The notes under the pieces are model-generated. The model saw only the letters and a list, made by a program, of their open reading frames with translations. It did no database searches and had not been told where the DNA came from. 64,000 nucleotides of DNA from an uncultured Clostridia bacterium. Its GTDB lineage: Bacteria > Bacillota > Clostridia > TANB77 > CAG-508. The DNA lies in assembly GCA_947581825.1 (NCBI GenBank), contig CANPVP010000002.1, forward strand, positions 40,747 through 104,746, read 5' to 3'. Made by a program: the position numbers and the translations under genes. Positions 54,891 through 62,553 of the stretch are shown one piece after another. Each line of letters starts with the position of its first letter. Position 1 is the first letter of the stretch.

Positions 54891-55108
54891 GCTTCTATAG
54901 CTCAGTAGGTAGATGCTGAGGCTGCTAGAGCGAAGCTCGTTACAGCGTCAGTATGCGTAGAGAGCGAAGCGAACGAAGCAGCGTGCGAAAACATTTTACG
55001 CTTCTATAGCTCAGTAGGTAGATGCTGAGGCTGTTAGAGCGAAGCTCGTTACAGCGTCAGTATGCGTAGGGAGCGAAGCGAACGAAGCAGCGTGCGATAA
55101 CATTTTAC
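54891..55108 (+). repeat. Two tandem 109-bp units, each starting with the first 23 nt of the downstream tRNA-Thr
   Basis: Units start at 54891 and 55000; the intact tRNA starts at 55109, exactly one period later. Each unit begins GCTTCTATAGCTCAGTAGGTAGA, identical to the tRNA 5' end through the D loop, and then diverges. The remaining 86 bases are much richer in G and C than the surroundings. They can fold into a nested hairpin, CTGA-GCTG-GAGC-gaa-GCTC-CAGC-TCAG, followed by a second GC-rich segment (GAGCGAAGCGAACGAAGCAGCG). The two units differ at only a few positions (GCTGCTAG/GCTGTTAG, GTAGAG/GTAGGG, GCGAAAA/GCGATAA). Neither unit has an anticodon or T arm, so neither can be a tRNA. Confidence 0.93.
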
Positions 55109-55184
55109 GCTTCTATAGCTCAGTAGGTAGAGCACAGCCATGGTAAGGCTGGGGTCGCCGGTTCGATTCCGGCTGGAAGCTCCA
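55109..55184 (+). tRNA. tRNA-Thr (anticodon GGT)
   Basis: Acceptor GCTTCTA pairs with TGGAAGC (one G-U). The anticodon stem CAGCC/GGCTG holds loop ATGGTAA, the T arm is GCCGG TTCGATT CCGGC, and CCA is encoded. 76 nt. It is preceded directly by two 109-bp units carrying copies of its 5' end and followed by a terminator. Confidence 0.95.
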
Positions 55185-55195
55185 AATTAAGAAAG

Positions 55196-55227
55196 CTTAC
55201 GAACTATAAAGGTTTCGTAAGTTTTTA
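55196..55227 (+). terminator. Terminator after tRNA-Thr
   Basis: CTTACGAA pairs with TTCGTAAG, followed by TTTTT. Confidence 0.85.
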
Positions 55228-55316
55228 TAATTTAAAGCTAATATGAAAAGAAAGAATATTTATATTGCAGAATTGAAACTAATCGTAATAAAAAATAGAT
55301 ATGAAAGGAAAATTTT

Positions 55317-56522
55317 ATGAAATTAATCAGAATTCCTGAAGACAAATATTATGATTATAGAATTAACGCAATGTTTGATTGTTATAAATGGGATCCACAA
55401 TTCTATGACAGCAATACTTTAGCAAAATATGTGTTAGTACTAACTAGAGAAGAAAATGAAAGAATAGTAAAAATAACAGAAAATTTAGATATTGAAACAA
55501 GATTAGCAGAAGAATATCTAAATAAAAACATTAAAATTGCAGAAAAATTGTCTTTACCAAAAGAAATAATAAAACAAATTCCTAATATGCAAAACTATGA
55601 TAAATATAAGAATATTAGACTAATGAGATATGATTTTCATCCAAGTATAGATAATAATTGGGTAGTAACAGAAGTGAATAGTGATGTTCCTGGAGGCTTT
55701 GCAGAAAGTTCTTTATTACCGGATTTAGCCAGAAAAACAATTAATAGCCCAAATTTGAAATATAATTCTTTTGGTGAGAGAATGGTAGAAGCTATAAATA
55801 ATAAATTAAATAAAAAAGGGACAATTATGCTTATACACTGCACTTGTTTTAGTGATGATAGACAAGTTATGCAATTTATTGGAGATAGATTACAAAAAGA
55901 GGGTTATAAAGTTATTTATGGAGCTGCGGACCATATTGAATTTAAAGATAGACAAGCATACTGTATACTTGATAATAATCAACACAAGATAGATTTAATT
56001 TTTAGGTTTACACCTTTAGAATGGCTTATTAAAATGAGACCTAAAACATGGTATGGATATTTTAATACTACCACAAAATCGTGCAATCATCCTATTGGGA
56101 TATATGCTCAAAGTAAAAGATTTCCATTTGTTTGGGATGATTTAGAAGATGCTGGTATTAGCATGAAAACATGGAGAAGTATGTTACCAGAAACAATTGA
56201 AGTAAAAGATGCAAGTAAGCGAGAAGGCTTTATTTATAAACCAGTTTACGGTAGAGTTGGAGAGAAAATTGCTATACAAGAAGCATGTAGAGGCGATGAA
56301 TATAAAAAAATTTTGCAAGATGTAAAAAAGCATCAAAAACAATATATAGCTCAAAAGAATTTTAATAGTAAGCCCATAAAATCCGATGATGGTATGGAAT
56401 ATCATATATGTCTTGGTTCATATACAATAGAAGGAAATCATTCTGGATACTATGCACGAATAAGTCCATATCCTCGAATAGATTCTTATGCAGCAGATCT
56501 TCCAGTATTAATTGAAAATTAG
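55317..56522 (+). CDS. Glutathionylspermidine synthase-like ATP-grasp protein
   Basis: A 401-residue ATP-grasp ligase of the glutathionylspermidine synthase/YgiC type, which joins a peptide or acid carboxylate to an amine with ATP. Visible motifs: LMRYDFHPSIDNNWVVTEVNSDVPGGFAESSLLPDLA (acidic and Asn substrate and Mg site; usual form is E-x-N-x-D-x-P), LIFRFTPLEWLIKMRPKTWYGYF, GFIYKPVYGRVGEKIAI (the KPxxGRxGxxI ATP-binding loop, about residue 300) and YHICLGSYTIEGNHSGYYARIS near the end. No amidase domain is attached. It is first in a three-gene unit with a homospermidine-synthase-like enzyme, which points to polyamine conjugation. The exact substrates are unknown. Confidence 0.82.
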   Translation: MKLIRIPEDKYYDYRINAMFDCYKWDPQFYDSNTLAKYVLVLTREENERIVKITENLDIETRLAEEYLNKNIKIAEKLSLPKEIIKQIPNMQNYDKYKNIRLMRYDFHPSIDNNWVVTEVNSDVPGGFAESSLLPDLARKTINSPNLKYNSFGERMVEAINNKLNKKGTIMLIHCTCFSDDRQVMQFIGDRLQKEGYKVIYGAADHIEFKDRQAYCILDNNQHKIDLIFRFTPLEWLIKMRPKTWYGYFNTTTKSCNHPIGIYAQSKRFPFVWDDLEDAGISMKTWRSMLPETIEVKDASKREGFIYKPVYGRVGEKIAIQEACRGDEYKKILQDVKKHQKQYIAQKNFNSKPIKSDDGMEYHICLGSYTIEGNHSGYYARISPYPRIDSYAADLPVLIEN

Positions 56523-56533
56523 GAGAAAATTCT

Positions 56534-57181
56534 ATGATAGGAAAAGAAATATATAAAATATATGCACCCCTTGGTGCTAAATGGACAGAATGGATAAGAC
56601 CTGTTCCATTTATAGCAATCGATACTTATAATAGAAAATCTATTAGTACGTGGGTAGATAGAAAAGTAATGTTTTTAAAACAATATGAGCCTGATACTGC
56701 TATATTTATAGATTTACCAGGCAAAGAAAGTATAGAGCTTGGAATAGCCTTAGCACCAATGGGGTATAGACCAATCCCAATATTTAATGGAACAGATGAA
56801 CAAAAAGGTTCAAAGCCTACAACAGATACATATTTGGTAGAGAGTAGTTTAATAACTGGTAGTCAAAAGTTAAAAAATATTCATTTAGAAAACAATGCCA
56901 ATCCAGTGTTTTTGCTAGATAGTTATCGTATTAATAGATATAGAGCTACAAAATCAATGTTTGATAATAGTTGGGATTTGTATGGACAAGATATTCCATC
57001 AGCAGAATATTTTATAGAAAATGGGATTAAAAAAATTATAGTTATTGGTACTAAGATTCAAAGAGATTTAAAAAAAATATTTGCTAAATTCCAAGAGATT
57101 GGTATCAAATTCTATTTAACTGATGGATATTTACCTGCAACTAGGGTAATTTTAAAGAAATTTGAAAAGGAAGAATTGTAA
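56534..57181 (+). CDS. Hypothetical protein of the polyamine-ligase cassette (215 aa)
   Basis: I do not recognise a named family. A soluble 215-residue protein with alternating strands and helices: AIFIDLPGKESIELGIALAPMGYRPIPIFNGT near residues 55-85, PVFLLDSYRINRYRATKSMFDNSWDLYGQDIPSAEYFIENGIKKIIVIGTKIQRDLKKIFAKFQEIGIKFYL in the second half. The conserved-looking DLPG and LDSYR motifs could bind a phosphate or nucleotide, but this is a guess. It starts 11 bases after the ATP-grasp gene, with TTAGGAG, and ends 4 bases before the homospermidine-synthase-like gene. The tight spacing says the three work together. Confidence 0.72.
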   Translation: MIGKEIYKIYAPLGAKWTEWIRPVPFIAIDTYNRKSISTWVDRKVMFLKQYEPDTAIFIDLPGKESIELGIALAPMGYRPIPIFNGTDEQKGSKPTTDTYLVESSLITGSQKLKNIHLENNANPVFLLDSYRINRYRATKSMFDNSWDLYGQDIPSAEYFIENGIKKIIVIGTKIQRDLKKIFAKFQEIGIKFYLTDGYLPATRVILKKFEKEEL

Positions 57182-57185
57182 ATAA

Positions 57186-58655
57186 ATGATTGAATTTAAA
57201 AATAAAATAGTACAATTTGGTTTTGGCGCAGTAGGCAAAAGTTTCTTTGAAAAGATTTCTAAAGAAATAAAATTTGATAAAACTAAGTTTTTTGTAATAT
57301 CAAGAAATAAGCTTGAATATAGTTTCTTTCTTGAACTTGGTGGTCACATTGGTAACTTTATTATAGCAGATATTAATAAAAATAACTTTAAAGAAATCTT
57401 TTCTCAATATTTAGATGAAGGTGATTTGCTAATTGATTTTGCTGATTCTGTTGGTACTAGAGATTTTGTAGAATGGTGTGCAAATAGAAATATTATGTAC
57501 TTAAATACAGGAGAAACTGACTGGAGTGATAATTGGTATAGTATTTTTGAAGAAAATTTGAAGAAGAACAAATTATGTGATGAATTAAAAAACAATAAGA
57601 GTGTTAATAAATATCCTATAGTATTGCAACATGGAAATAATCCAGGACTGGTATCTCACTTTGTAAAGGCTGGTTTAGAATATGTTGTAAAAAAGCAATT
57701 TAAGAATGATAAAAATTTAAATGCTTTACTAGCTGAAAAAAAATTCAATCAGATAGCACAAGCCCTTAATTTAATGCAAATTCATGTAAATGATATTGAT
57801 TTACAAAAAGTAAAAGACAAGTTTGATGAAAATACTTTATATAATACTTGGTCTATTGATTCTTTTTTCTTTGAAATGTTAAGTGAGGCAACTGCAAACA
57901 TTGGTACAAAAGAGAAAATAAATTATGAAAATGAGTGTAATATGATAGATTTAAAAAATGGCTTTTTAGAATTTAAGGATATTGCAATTGATAAAATGGC
58001 TAAGACATATTATCCACATGGAAAATTTGAAAGTTTTATTGTCCCTCATGAAGAAACAATAACTATTGCTAAAAGTCTTGAAGTGAAAAGGGGAGATTTA
58101 GTTGAATATAGACCAACTGTTGTTTTTCTATATTTGCCATGTGAGTTTGCAGTAAAATATTTAAAAAAAGCAAGAGTAAATGATTATTTACATCCAGATA
58201 TAAATGGACCTCAAGATATTGATGATAATAAAGGAATTACTATTATAAGAGGGGTTAAATATCCTCAGCAAGCTGAAATTATATATAAAGAAAACATAAA
58301 AAGTGGTACAGAATATGTTGGGATTTTATTACTAGGTAGCAAATTTAAACCCGTATGGGTAGGAAATAGGATAAAAAAGAATTTTTTGTATAGGGATAAG
58401 AAAAAATCGTTTTGGCAAACTCCTACTATTACACCTGTTGCCATGTCAGCATTAGCAGCAACTTGTTGGATGATAAAACATAAAGAAGAAGGTGGAATAT
58501 ATTTTCCTGATGATATTAAAGAGTATAAAGAAATAATTAAATTTTCAGAAAAATACATTTCAAAAACAATTTATAAGACTTTTAATAAAGCTAAGTTTGA
58601 AAAAGAACTAAATATTGATTTGAATAATTTAAATTTAGGAGATATTTTAATATAA
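57186..58655 (+). CDS. Homospermidine synthase-like protein (saccharopine dehydrogenase fold)
   Basis: A 489-residue enzyme of the saccharopine dehydrogenase/homospermidine synthase family, which makes homospermidine from putrescine (or putrescine plus spermidine) with NAD. The Rossmann N-terminus is KIVQFGFGAVGKSFFEKI. Further family-like parts are LLIDFADSVGTRDFVEWCANRNIMYLNTGETDW, YPIVLQHGNNPGLVSHFVKAGL, and PHGKFESFIVPHEETITIAKSLEV. The C-terminal part contains TPTITPVAMSALAATCWMIKHKEEGGIYFPDDI, close to the known end of homospermidine synthases. It is the third gene of the cassette, with a terminator after it. The enzyme family call is good; the product in this organism is inferred. Confidence 0.87.
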   Translation: MIEFKNKIVQFGFGAVGKSFFEKISKEIKFDKTKFFVISRNKLEYSFFLELGGHIGNFIIADINKNNFKEIFSQYLDEGDLLIDFADSVGTRDFVEWCANRNIMYLNTGETDWSDNWYSIFEENLKKNKLCDELKNNKSVNKYPIVLQHGNNPGLVSHFVKAGLEYVVKKQFKNDKNLNALLAEKKFNQIAQALNLMQIHVNDIDLQKVKDKFDENTLYNTWSIDSFFFEMLSEATANIGTKEKINYENECNMIDLKNGFLEFKDIAIDKMAKTYYPHGKFESFIVPHEETITIAKSLEVKRGDLVEYRPTVVFLYLPCEFAVKYLKKARVNDYLHPDINGPQDIDDNKGITIIRGVKYPQQAEIIYKENIKSGTEYVGILLLGSKFKPVWVGNRIKKNFLYRDKKKSFWQTPTITPVAMSALAATCWMIKHKEEGGIYFPDDIKEYKEIIKFSEKYISKTIYKTFNKAKFEKELNIDLNNLNLGDILI

Positions 58656-58673
58656 AACCATATAAAACAATAT

Positions 58674-58712
58674 AAAAAAAGGAACAGATCATAGAGCTGT
58701 TCCTTTTTTTTT
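58674..58712. terminator. Terminator shared by the cassette and the convergent DUF2207 gene
   Basis: AAAAAAAGGAACAG pairs with CTGTTCCTTTTTTT, with T-runs on both strands. It ends at the stop codon of the minus-strand gene. Confidence 0.9.
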
Positions 58713-60894
58713 AGTGACCACCGCCACCACCGCCGCCACCGCGGCCTCCACCACCATATCCATGTCCTCCGAAACCACCGCCTCTTGAACTTGTATGAAT
58801 AGATCTACCTAAAGCTCTAGATGTATGGTGGAAATGTGATGAGTGAATATAAGAATAATGATTTAATATTGGACTGTTATCTATATTAACTTTTGCTACA
58901 TTAAGTTTTATTGCTTTTATAACCTTTTCAGAAATACCAAAAGCTGTTGCATAAATTAAATATTTTTCCCACAATACCAAGTCTGAAACATTTTTTTCAT
59001 TAATCAAAGTATCGCTATTTAAGAAATTGTATAAACCTCTCCATTTTGCTTGTTCGTTAATTCCATATTGCGTGAATAAAATTAAATTATCAGCTTTAGA
59101 AGTTAAATATATGGAGTTACAAAATAAGGCAATTCCCAATATTGTATATGCTCCGAAAGCAAGTCCTAAAGGTGTAAAATAAGATATTAAATTTACAACA
59201 ATTAATAATATGAATGAACAAATAGAACTTGTTTTTGCACTATTGAGAAAATCTTTCTTTTGAGTGTCATAGCTCATATCTTGAAAATAGCCCTGTATTA
59301 CACCAGCTTCTATAGCAGGTTTCTTTTCCATATCTTTTATAAAAGAATTCGTATACAAGTAGTCAGTATTTATAAGTTTTTGTAATCTATCTAATGTTAT
59401 TGAATAATTATAAGTTCTCGAATGCCTTACTAGTAATTCAAAATAAAGTCTTTCGGAAGTAGTAAGTTCTTCAGTAACAGTATTTTCAAAAGTTTTAGTA
59501 TTTTCTTCATAGATTGATTTTAATGAATCAGTTTGAATATTGAAAAGGTCATTAGTATCATATTGATGAGGTGTAGGTACTATGTTAATTACAGTATTAG
59601 TGTTGCTCCAATCTAGAGATTCATTCTTTTTTGTTATTGTAACATATTTTTTTCTTACTAAACTAAGTAGAATTGCTGCATATTCTTCTTGTTTTTCTTT
59701 ATTTTCATTAAAAGGATCATTCATAAATACCAGTTCTGATGCAAAAAATGGATCAAGATTACTTGGGATTTCTCTAAAATATTGATAATCAACTTCAGGT
59801 TTATAAAATGTATATTTATCCTTAACTTTATTATATTTTCTTTTTGAATTAATAATAATGTAAAGAGATAAAACAATTGAAATTGCAAAAATAATTTTCT
59901 TGTAGGTTCTGTATCTTTCATTTTGTTTTTCGTAATATTCATTTTCTTCTATACACTCTTCTAGGGCATTTTCGTAAGTATAATTGTTAGCTGGAGCATA
60001 TTTTGTGAAAATATGTTTATCATTTCCGTATGATAATAAACAAAATTCTATATAGCGATTGTGATAATTGAATTTTAAGTCTGATTCATTTAAATTAATA
60101 GAAAAGGTATGATATCCTGGATTTGTAGAATTTGATTCTGTGTAGGGAATACGGTCATTTGCAGTCCCAAAAGTATATGAATAGTAATTAGATGGCATAA
60201 TGCTATTAGGTATAAGAATTTGTGCATTATATGATTGTAGTTTTTTTATAGTTTTTCCAGAATACATACTTAAATAAAGCTCAGAACAATCTTTGTATTT
60301 TAAAGCAGCATTATTCATGGAATATACGATTTTGAATTTAAGTTTATCTCTATATGTCCAAGGAATATATATTAGCAGAGACTCATCATTATCTGGGTAT
60401 ATGCCAGACCCATTACTATGATGCCATCTCATTGTGGAACTTTGAGTATAATCTTCATCTTCCCAATACATTTTTGGAGTTTCTAAATAAGGTACTTCAG
60501 TACCATCATCTAGAATTTGAGTAACAGATTTAACATCATATGTAACTTTTAACCCGTCAACATATTCTTCTGGAAGTTCTCTCCAAAGTTCTTTATATGT
60601 ATTAGATTCTGAACTAGCATGTACGTCAAAAGTTAAATATTCAGTAATTTCTACATTGGCTTTTCCATTTGGATCATCATGCAATACTGCTGTATAATCT
60701 ACATCTGTTATATTACAGTAATCATTTGGATTTAAAGTAAAACCATCAAATCCGAAATCTTCCAATGTATAACCTTCAATTATAAATGGAACAACAAAAA
60801 AAAGTAGGAAAAAAAGTATAAATGGTGCAAGTGTTGTAGCCAAACCCTTAATATATTTTTTTATATGTGCAAAAGTATATTTTAAGTATTTCAT
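58711..60894 (-). CDS. DUF2207 domain-containing membrane protein
   Basis: A 727-residue predicted membrane protein. An N-terminal helix (LATTLAPFILFFLLFFVVPFII) is followed by a large extracellular DUF2207 domain (about residues 55-320, with NVEITEYLTFDV and ELPEEYVDGLKVTYDVKSV). A transmembrane helix near 338-355 leads to a cytosolic part (YFREIPSNLDPFFASELVFMNDP...), then two more helices (about 560-605), and a Gly-rich tail (GGGFGGHGYGGGGRGGGGGGGGH). All are typical of this family, whose function is unknown. I start at the minus-strand ATG at 60894, 5 bases after TGGAGG; the track adds four residues that overlap that site. Confidence 0.88.
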   Translation of the reverse strand: MKYLKYTFAHIKKYIKGLATTLAPFILFFLLFFVVPFIIEGYTLEDFGFDGFTLNPNDYCNITDVDYTAVLHDDPNGKANVEITEYLTFDVHASSESNTYKELWRELPEEYVDGLKVTYDVKSVTQILDDGTEVPYLETPKMYWEDEDYTQSSTMRWHHSNGSGIYPDNDESLLIYIPWTYRDKLKFKIVYSMNNAALKYKDCSELYLSMYSGKTIKKLQSYNAQILIPNSIMPSNYYSYTFGTANDRIPYTESNSTNPGYHTFSINLNESDLKFNYHNRYIEFCLLSYGNDKHIFTKYAPANNYTYENALEECIEENEYYEKQNERYRTYKKIIFAISIVLSLYIIINSKRKYNKVKDKYTFYKPEVDYQYFREIPSNLDPFFASELVFMNDPFNENKEKQEEYAAILLSLVRKKYVTITKKNESLDWSNTNTVINIVPTPHQYDTNDLFNIQTDSLKSIYEENTKTFENTVTEELTTSERLYFELLVRHSRTYNYSITLDRLQKLINTDYLYTNSFIKDMEKKPAIEAGVIQGYFQDMSYDTQKKDFLNSAKTSSICSFILLIVVNLISYFTPLGLAFGAYTILGIALFCNSIYLTSKADNLILFTQYGINEQAKWRGLYNFLNSDTLINEKNVSDLVLWEKYLIYATAFGISEKVIKAIKLNVAKVNIDNSPILNHYSYIHSSHFHHTSRALGRSIHTSSRGGGFGGHGYGGGGRGGGGGGGGH

Positions 60895-61045
60895 GTATAC
60901 CTCCATAAATTTGAATTTATAGCAATATTATATTAAACATACAATTTTTTGTAAATAAATATGTATGAAAACAAAAAAGATTGTTGTAATGGTAAAAAAA
61001 TAGCAATTCTGAACAAATATACAAACAAAAAATATATAAAAAACA

Positions 61046-61074
61046 TTTACTTTATTTATAACTTGTTATATAAT
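61046..61074 (+). promoter_or_regulatory. Sigma-A promoter of the candidate RNA at about 61.08 kb
   Basis: TTTACT, 17-base spacer, TATAAT, with no ORF downstream for 300 bases. Confidence 0.65.
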
Positions 61075-61079
61075 TATTA

Positions 61080-61264
61080 CCACAAACACCCACTAGGGTG
61101 TGGTTGAAAAAAAGAGTAGAGAAGGGGAAGTGTGTCCGAGTCATTAAAGAAATTTAATGGTTTTAACATGCTTCCGGGCATGACTTATTTCATTGTTCTT
61201 TTATCTCTACTGTTTTTATCTGATTTTTCCCCAATTCCATGTATGGAATTGGGGAATTTTCTAT
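61080..61264 (+). ncRNA. Candidate structured small RNA between DUF2207 and ychF genes
   Basis: The 469-base gap before ychF has no ORF but much base pairing. After the promoter come the hairpin ACACCC-ACTA-GGGTGT and a long-range stem, AGTAGAGA (61115-61122) with TCTCTACT (61204-61211). Inside it AGT/ACT closes two hairpins, CATTAAA-GAAA-TTTAATG and CATGC-TTCCGG-GCATG. A perfect 12-bp terminator stem with T-rich flanks ends it (CCCCAATTCCAT with ATGGAATTGGGG). The transcript would be about 180 nt. I do not recognise a known family; a riboswitch for ychF or an independent RNA are both possible. Confidence 0.55.
61229..61264. terminator. Strong hairpin terminator at the end of the candidate RNA
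   Basis: CCCCAATTCCAT, loop GT, ATGGAATTGGGG, flanked by TTTTT on the left and AATTTTCTATATTTTTTATTT on the right. The geometry also allows termination from the other strand. Confidence 0.85.
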
Positions 61265-61375
61265 ATTTTTTATTTACTTTTAACAGTGATTGATTTATAA
61301 TAAATACATCTTAAACTATAAGATTATAAGATATTTTATTAAAAAACATATGTCAAAAAAGATAGGAGCAAAAAG

Positions 61376-62467
61376 ATGAAAATAGGTATAGTTGGACTTC
61401 CTAATGTAGGAAAAAGTACAATGTTTAATGCAATAACAAATGCAGGGGCAGAATGTGCAAATTATCCTTTTTGTACGATAGAACCTAATATAGGTGTAGT
61501 ACCTGTTCCAGATGAAAGATTAGATGAATTAGAAAAAATGTATAAACCAGAGAAAAAGACACATGCTATTATAGAGTTTGTTGACATTGCTGGTCTAGTT
61601 AAAGGGGCAAGCAAGGGAGAAGGATTAGGAAATAAATTCCTTTCACATATAAGAGAAGTAGATAGTATAGTAGAAGTTGTTAGATGCTTTGAAGATCCAA
61701 ATGTAGTACATGTAGATGGTAGTATTAATCCTATAAGAGATATTGAAACTATAAATTTAGAGTTAATATTTGCAGATATTGAAACTGTAGAAAAAAGATT
61801 AGAAAAAGCTAAAAAAATGTTAAAAGCAGAAAAAAAATATCAAGCAGAAATTGACTTGTTAGAAAAAATAAAGAAAGTATTAGAAGAAGGTAAATCAGCT
61901 AGAACTATTGATTTTAATGATGAAGAAAAAGAACTTTTAAAAGAAACCTTTTTATTAACATTAAAACCAATATTATATATTGCAAATGTTTCTGAAGAAC
62001 AGCTATCAAATGCAGATACAGATGACAATGTATTAAAGGTTAAAGAATATGCAAAAGCAGAAGGGGCAGAAGTTATTCCTTTATGTGTGAAAATAGAAGA
62101 AGAATTATCTTCATTAGAACCAGAAGATAAAAAAGAAATGCTAGAAGCATTAGGACTAGAAGAATCTGGATTAGATAAAGTAGTAAAGGCAAGTTATGAT
62201 TTATTAGGATTAATGTCTTTTCTAACAGCTGGAGAACCAGAAGTAAGAGCTTGGACAATAAAAAAAGGAACAAAAGCACCAGAAGCTGCAGGAAAAATTC
62301 ATTCAGATATTCAAAGAGGATTTATAAGAGCAGAAGTTGTGTCATATGATGATTTAATGAGAGAAGGTTCAATGCTAGCAGTAAAAGAAAAAGGATTGTT
62401 GCGTTCAGAAGGAAAAGATTACATAATGCAAGATGGTGATATCGTTCTATTTAGATTTAATGTTTAG
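61376..62467 (+). CDS. ychF: Redox-regulated ATPase/GTPase YchF
   Basis: YchF is an Obg-related P-loop protein that binds ATP preferentially, contacts ribosomes and affects oxidative stress responses. The 363-residue protein has G1 GLPNVGKSTMFNAIT, then CANYPFCTIEPNIGVVPVPDERL, G3 VDIAGLVKGASKGEGLGNKFL, a coiled-coil insert (about 130-190) and the NVSEE element in place of a standard NKxD. The C-terminal TGS domain is SFLTAGEPEVRAWTIKKGTKAPEAAGKIHSDIQRGFIRAEVVSYDDL. Length is standard. TAGGAG lies 9 bases before the ATG. It has no close upstream gene and follows the candidate RNA. Confidence 0.97.
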   Translation: MKIGIVGLPNVGKSTMFNAITNAGAECANYPFCTIEPNIGVVPVPDERLDELEKMYKPEKKTHAIIEFVDIAGLVKGASKGEGLGNKFLSHIREVDSIVEVVRCFEDPNVVHVDGSINPIRDIETINLELIFADIETVEKRLEKAKKMLKAEKKYQAEIDLLEKIKKVLEEGKSARTIDFNDEEKELLKETFLLTLKPILYIANVSEEQLSNADTDDNVLKVKEYAKAEGAEVIPLCVKIEEELSSLEPEDKKEMLEALGLEESGLDKVVKASYDLLGLMSFLTAGEPEVRAWTIKKGTKAPEAAGKIHSDIQRGFIRAEVVSYDDLMREGSMLAVKEKGLLRSEGKDYIMQDGDIVLFRFNV

Positions 62468-62553
62468 TTATTAATTTGTATTATAAAAGATTTAAGTATT
62501 ACATAAATTTTTATAATCTTAAAATAAATTCAAAAGAGAAAGGAAGAAGAAAA

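Noticed and set aside
54891-55108. Two extra tRNA-Thr genes
   Set aside because: Only the first 23 bases match a tRNA; there is no anticodon arm, T arm or acceptor 3' strand.
54891-55184. Integrative element attachment site
   Set aside because: The duplicated part is the tRNA 5' end, no integrase or mobility gene is nearby, and the units are short and tandem.
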